Assembly: GCF_008122525.1 (NCBI RefSeq)
Contig: NZ_VSRV01000001.1
Span: forward strand, 1-64,000
Reading direction: 5' to 3'
Length of the DNA stretch: 64,000 nt
From: Marinomonas sp. IMCC 4694
GTDB taxonomy: Bacteria > Pseudomonadota > Gammaproteobacteria > Pseudomonadales > Marinomonadaceae
The position numbers and the translations under genes were made by a program. The notes beneath the pieces are model-generated. The model did not search any database and was not told the DNA's origin. It worked only from the letters and a program-made list of their open reading frames with translations. The first letter of the stretch is position 1, and each line of letters begins with the position of its first letter. This document shows positions 61,902 to 64,000 of this stretch, in pieces.

Positions 61902-62882
61902 TTATGAGTGGCATTGAGCAATGACACCACCTTGTTGGCGCCAATCTGCGAACCAGGTCTTAAACAGTGTGTATTGGTCTTCGCAATAACGACGCTGTGC
62001 AGCGTTTAGCTCATCTGTCTCATTGAAGTGCAATCGATACGCTTCTTCGCCATTTAACACAAGCAAATATTTGAAGTACAGCACCAACTCAGGGCCTTCA
62101 TCGAAGCTGGCCAAAACAGAAAAAGCGGCTTCTAATTCTTGTGCTCGAACGCGCGCTTCGGCGTTGCCAGTGGCGGCTAAACGGGATAAGTTCGCCAATA
62201 ACAAGACTTCTTTTGGCAAGGCGGTGCCAATTCCGGTAATCGCGCCTACCGCACCACAGTGCACAAAACCATGAAAAACGGCGGTGTCCACGCCGACCAT
62301 CAACAACACATCATCGTCTTGAGAGGTGATGTTTTCGGCCGCATAACGAAGGTCTGCATCGCCACCAAACTCTTTGAAACCGACCAGATTACGGTGCTCA
62401 GAGCGCAAACTAAAAAACAAATCAGCACGAGTGGCAAACCCATAAACAGGGCTGTTGTAAATAATGGCGGGCACGTCAGGCGCTGCCTTTAGGATGGCTT
62501 TGAAGTGATGACGTTGCGCTGCGATCACCGAGCCACGAGACAGTACCCGAGGGATCACCATCAAACCCGCGGCACCGACTTGTTGCGCATGAGCCGCCAG
62601 CGCCACGGCGGACTTTGTATTGATCGCCCCAGTGCCGACAACAACGGGAACCCCGGCTTTTACCAAACGCTCGACACCTTCCATGCGCTCGGCGTCGGTC
62701 AGCAAAGGCCAATCGCCCATCGAGCCGCAATACACCACCGCCGACATTCCTGCCGCCATCATTTCTCGCCCTTTTAAGACCAGAGCGTCGAAATCTGGCG
62801 TGCGATCAGGCGTACAAGGGGTCATCAACGCGGGCATAATGCCATTGAAGACCGATACATCAAGAACAGAGTTATCCATCAT
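61902..62882 (-). CDS. DapA-family lyase, probable 1-pyrroline-4-hydroxy-2-carboxylate deaminase
   Basis: The 326-residue class I aldolase-fold protein has the Schiff-base lysine Lys170 in NLVGFKEFGG and the tyrosine in AIIYNSPVYGF. It differs from dihydrodipicolinate synthase elsewhere. In hydroxyproline operons this family deaminates 1-pyrroline-4-hydroxy-2-carboxylate to alpha-ketoglutarate semialdehyde. It is first in the operon, 43 bases before the epimerase. The final dehydrogenase of the pathway is not next to it. Confidence 0.85.
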   Translation of the reverse strand: MMDNSVLDVSVFNGIMPALMTPCTPDRTPDFDALVLKGREMMAAGMSAVVYCGSMGDWPLLTDAERMEGVERLVKAGVPVVVGTGAINTKSAVALAAHAQQVGAAGLMVIPRVLSRGSVIAAQRHHFKAILKAAPDVPAIIYNSPVYGFATRADLFFSLRSEHRNLVGFKEFGGDADLRYAAENITSQDDDVLLMVGVDTAVFHGFVHCGAVGAITGIGTALPKEVLLLANLSRLAATGNAEARVRAQELEAAFSVLASFDEGPELVLYFKYLLVLNGEEAYRLHFNETDELNAAQRRYCEDQYTLFKTWFADWRQQGGVIAQCHS

Positions 62883-62948
62883 TCGCTACCTTTATATCGG
62901 AAATTTATGGGAAAAATTAAACAAATAAACGCCCATTTGTCAAAATGG

Positions 62949-62964
62949 ATTTTGTATCCAAAAT
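62949..62964. promoter_or_regulatory. Candidate FCD-regulator operator upstream of the hydroxyproline operon
   Basis: ATTTTG-TATC-CAAAAT is a perfect 6+4+6 inverted repeat. Its core TTGTATCCAA is one base from TTGTATACAA, a typical FCD/GntR half-site pair. It lies 67 bases before the deaminase start, between it and the divergent lpxM gene. Confidence 0.5.
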
Positions 62965-63101
62965 ATACCTTGTTAGAAAAGTAGTCAATGGCAGCGTTGC
63001 CAGTCGAGATAAAAAGAACAGCAAAATGACTAAAACAAGCGACGCTATATAAAAGAATAGCGGCATTAAGGTAAAATACTCCTTTCAGGTAATCAGACGA
63101 A

Positions 63102-64000
63102 ATGAACGACATGCTTCCAGCCGATAAAAACACACACAACCCGACGTTTCAGTGGCGTTTTTTAGCGCCACGTTTTTGGTCGACTTGGCTGATCGTGCTG
63201 TTGGCGCTTATTTTGGCTTATGTTCCTTTTCGTCTTCGAGACCGGCTGGCTACGAAAGTCGCGCCTGTGATTACGAAAAAAAAAGGCGGCGCCTTAAAAC
63301 GAGCGCGGTTGAATCTTGCGTTGTGTTTTCCCGAAAAAACGTCAGAACAGCGTGAAGCCATTTTACGCAGCAGTGTAGAAACCGCGGTGCAGTTTTGCTT
63401 TGCTTATGGCGAGCTATTAGTACGCAGTGAAACGTACAAAAAACGCCGCAATAAAGTGATCGGGGGTGAACATTTGTTCCCTTTGCTGGATCGAGGCGAA
63501 AATGTGATCACCCTAGTGCCCCATTGTTGGTCGATTGATTACACCGGCTCCATGCTGGCATCACTTGGGTACACGGTGACTACCATAATGAAGCCGCAAA
63601 AAAATGCGCTCATCGATTGGTTAATGCACACGCAGCGCATGCAATACGGTCGAGGTGTGGTTTATCCTAGAAGTGCGGGCATTAAACCGTTTCTTCAATC
63701 CGTTAAAAAAGGCTATGTCGGTTATTATTTGCCCGATGAAGACCTCGGGGCGCAGCATTCTGTTTTTGTGCCTTTTTTTGGTACAGAAAAAGCCACCATG
63801 AAGGGCTTAGGTAAACTGACTAAATTGACGAAAGCGCACATTGTGCCGATGTTTCAGGCTTACAACGCCAAATCGGGCCAATATGAGCTGCATATTTTTC
63901 CGGCATTAACGCCTTTTCCTTCAGGGGATGATGTTCAAGATGCTATCTTGATGAATCAATCGCTGGAAGCCATGATCGCCCAGCGACCAGAACAATACAT
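63102..64000 (+). CDS. Lipid A acyltransferase, LpxM/LpxL family (3' end beyond the window)
   Basis: The frame from the ATG at 63102 stays open to the end of the window, 299 codons, so the C-terminus is missing. It matches the lipid A late acyltransferases: RFLAPRFWSTWLIVLLALILAYVPF is an N-terminal membrane anchor, LNLALCFPEKTSEQREAI follows, and the catalytic HX4D is His141 to Asp146 (VPHCWSID). GIKPFLQSVKKGYVGYYLPDED and the final RPEQY match LpxM best. E. coli LpxM has 323 residues, so little is missing. It would add a secondary acyl chain to Kdo2-lipid A at the inner membrane. Confidence 0.9.
   Translation, partial: MNDMLPADKNTHNPTFQWRFLAPRFWSTWLIVLLALILAYVPFRLRDRLATKVAPVITKKKGGALKRARLNLALCFPEKTSEQREAILRSSVETAVQFCFAYGELLVRSETYKKRRNKVIGGEHLFPLLDRGENVITLVPHCWSIDYTGSMLASLGYTVTTIMKPQKNALIDWLMHTQRMQYGRGVVYPRSAGIKPFLQSVKKGYVGYYLPDEDLGAQHSVFVPFFGTEKATMKGLGKLTKLTKAHIVPMFQAYNAKSGQYELHIFPALTPFPSGDDVQDAILMNQSLEAMIAQRPEQY

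Noticed and set aside
1..64000. CRISPR arrays, insertion sequences, integrases, prophage genes, toxin-antitoxin pairs, tRNA or rRNA genes
   Set aside because: I found no spaced direct repeats of CRISPR type, no transposase or integrase motifs, and no cloverleaf or rRNA sequence by reading. A tRNAscan or HMM search could still reveal something subtle.

Overview
The window begins at the GTG start of dnaA and runs through dnaN, recF and gyrB, so it is the origin-proximal part of a bacterial chromosome. Protein sequences, the coding density, the def-fmt-rsmB-trkA-trkH block, the TRAP transporters and the many compatible-substrate catabolic genes point to a marine gammaproteobacterium of the Oceanospirillales. 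A Marinomonas-like organism is my best inference; no marker here proves the genus. I saw no rRNA, tRNA, CRISPR array, insertion sequence or prophage.

Layout. (1) 1-6383: replication and supercoiling genes dnaA-dnaN-recF-gyrB. (2) 6447-7834: a quinone oxidoreductase divergent from its HxlR-type regulator. (3) 7948-25757: a large polyamine region. Agmatine goes to putrescine (aguA, aguB), putrescine is gamma-glutamylated (two puuA-like synthetases), oxidised (two puuB-like oxidases, one puuC dehydrogenase) and probably released as GABA by a class I amidotransferase. A complete potFGHI importer and a second orphan binding protein supply substrate; TetR and LuxR regulators sit inside. (4) 25989-36962: an MFS transporter and housekeeping genes gmhB, trkH, trkA, rsmB, fmt, def, dprA, hslR and cysQ, with a strong parS-like site inside rsmB. 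(5) 37089-42266: a TetR regulator, a truncated ketosynthase remnant, an SSAT-like acetyltransferase, and the glutarate module glaR / glaH-lhgO. (6) 42314-47009: a TRAP transporter, a gene-free stretch that looks like a structured minus-strand RNA gene, and a LysR regulator. (7) 47017-55782: a hexonate cluster, uxuR / manD-rspB-TRAP-uxuB-uxuA, with three UxuR-type operators seven helical turns apart. (8) 55794-58694: gabD-gabT. (9) 58960-62964: a GntR regulator and a hydroxyproline operon. (10) 63102-end: an lpxM-like lipid A acyltransferase cut by the window edge.

How it fits together. The polyamine genes deliver GABA, which gabT and gabD in the same window take to succinate; in other bacteria these enzymes also act on 5-aminovalerate and glutarate semialdehyde, which would feed glutarate to GlaH and LhgO. 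The hexonate cluster would take L-gulonate or D-fructuronate to 2-keto-3-deoxygluconate, using two unrelated mannonate dehydratases. The hydroxyproline operon would yield alpha-ketoglutarate semialdehyde. Most of the window therefore channels amines, sugar acids and imino acids into the TCA cycle.

The observations I rate highest are the candidate RNA gene at 45693-45974, the phased UxuR operators, the parS-like site, an unassigned perfect 10+6+10 inverted repeat between gabD and gntR, and a 12-bp-arm hairpin at the start of the predicted recF-gyrB message. All start-codon changes, operators and RNA calls come from reading the sequence and have not been tested by alignment or folding software.
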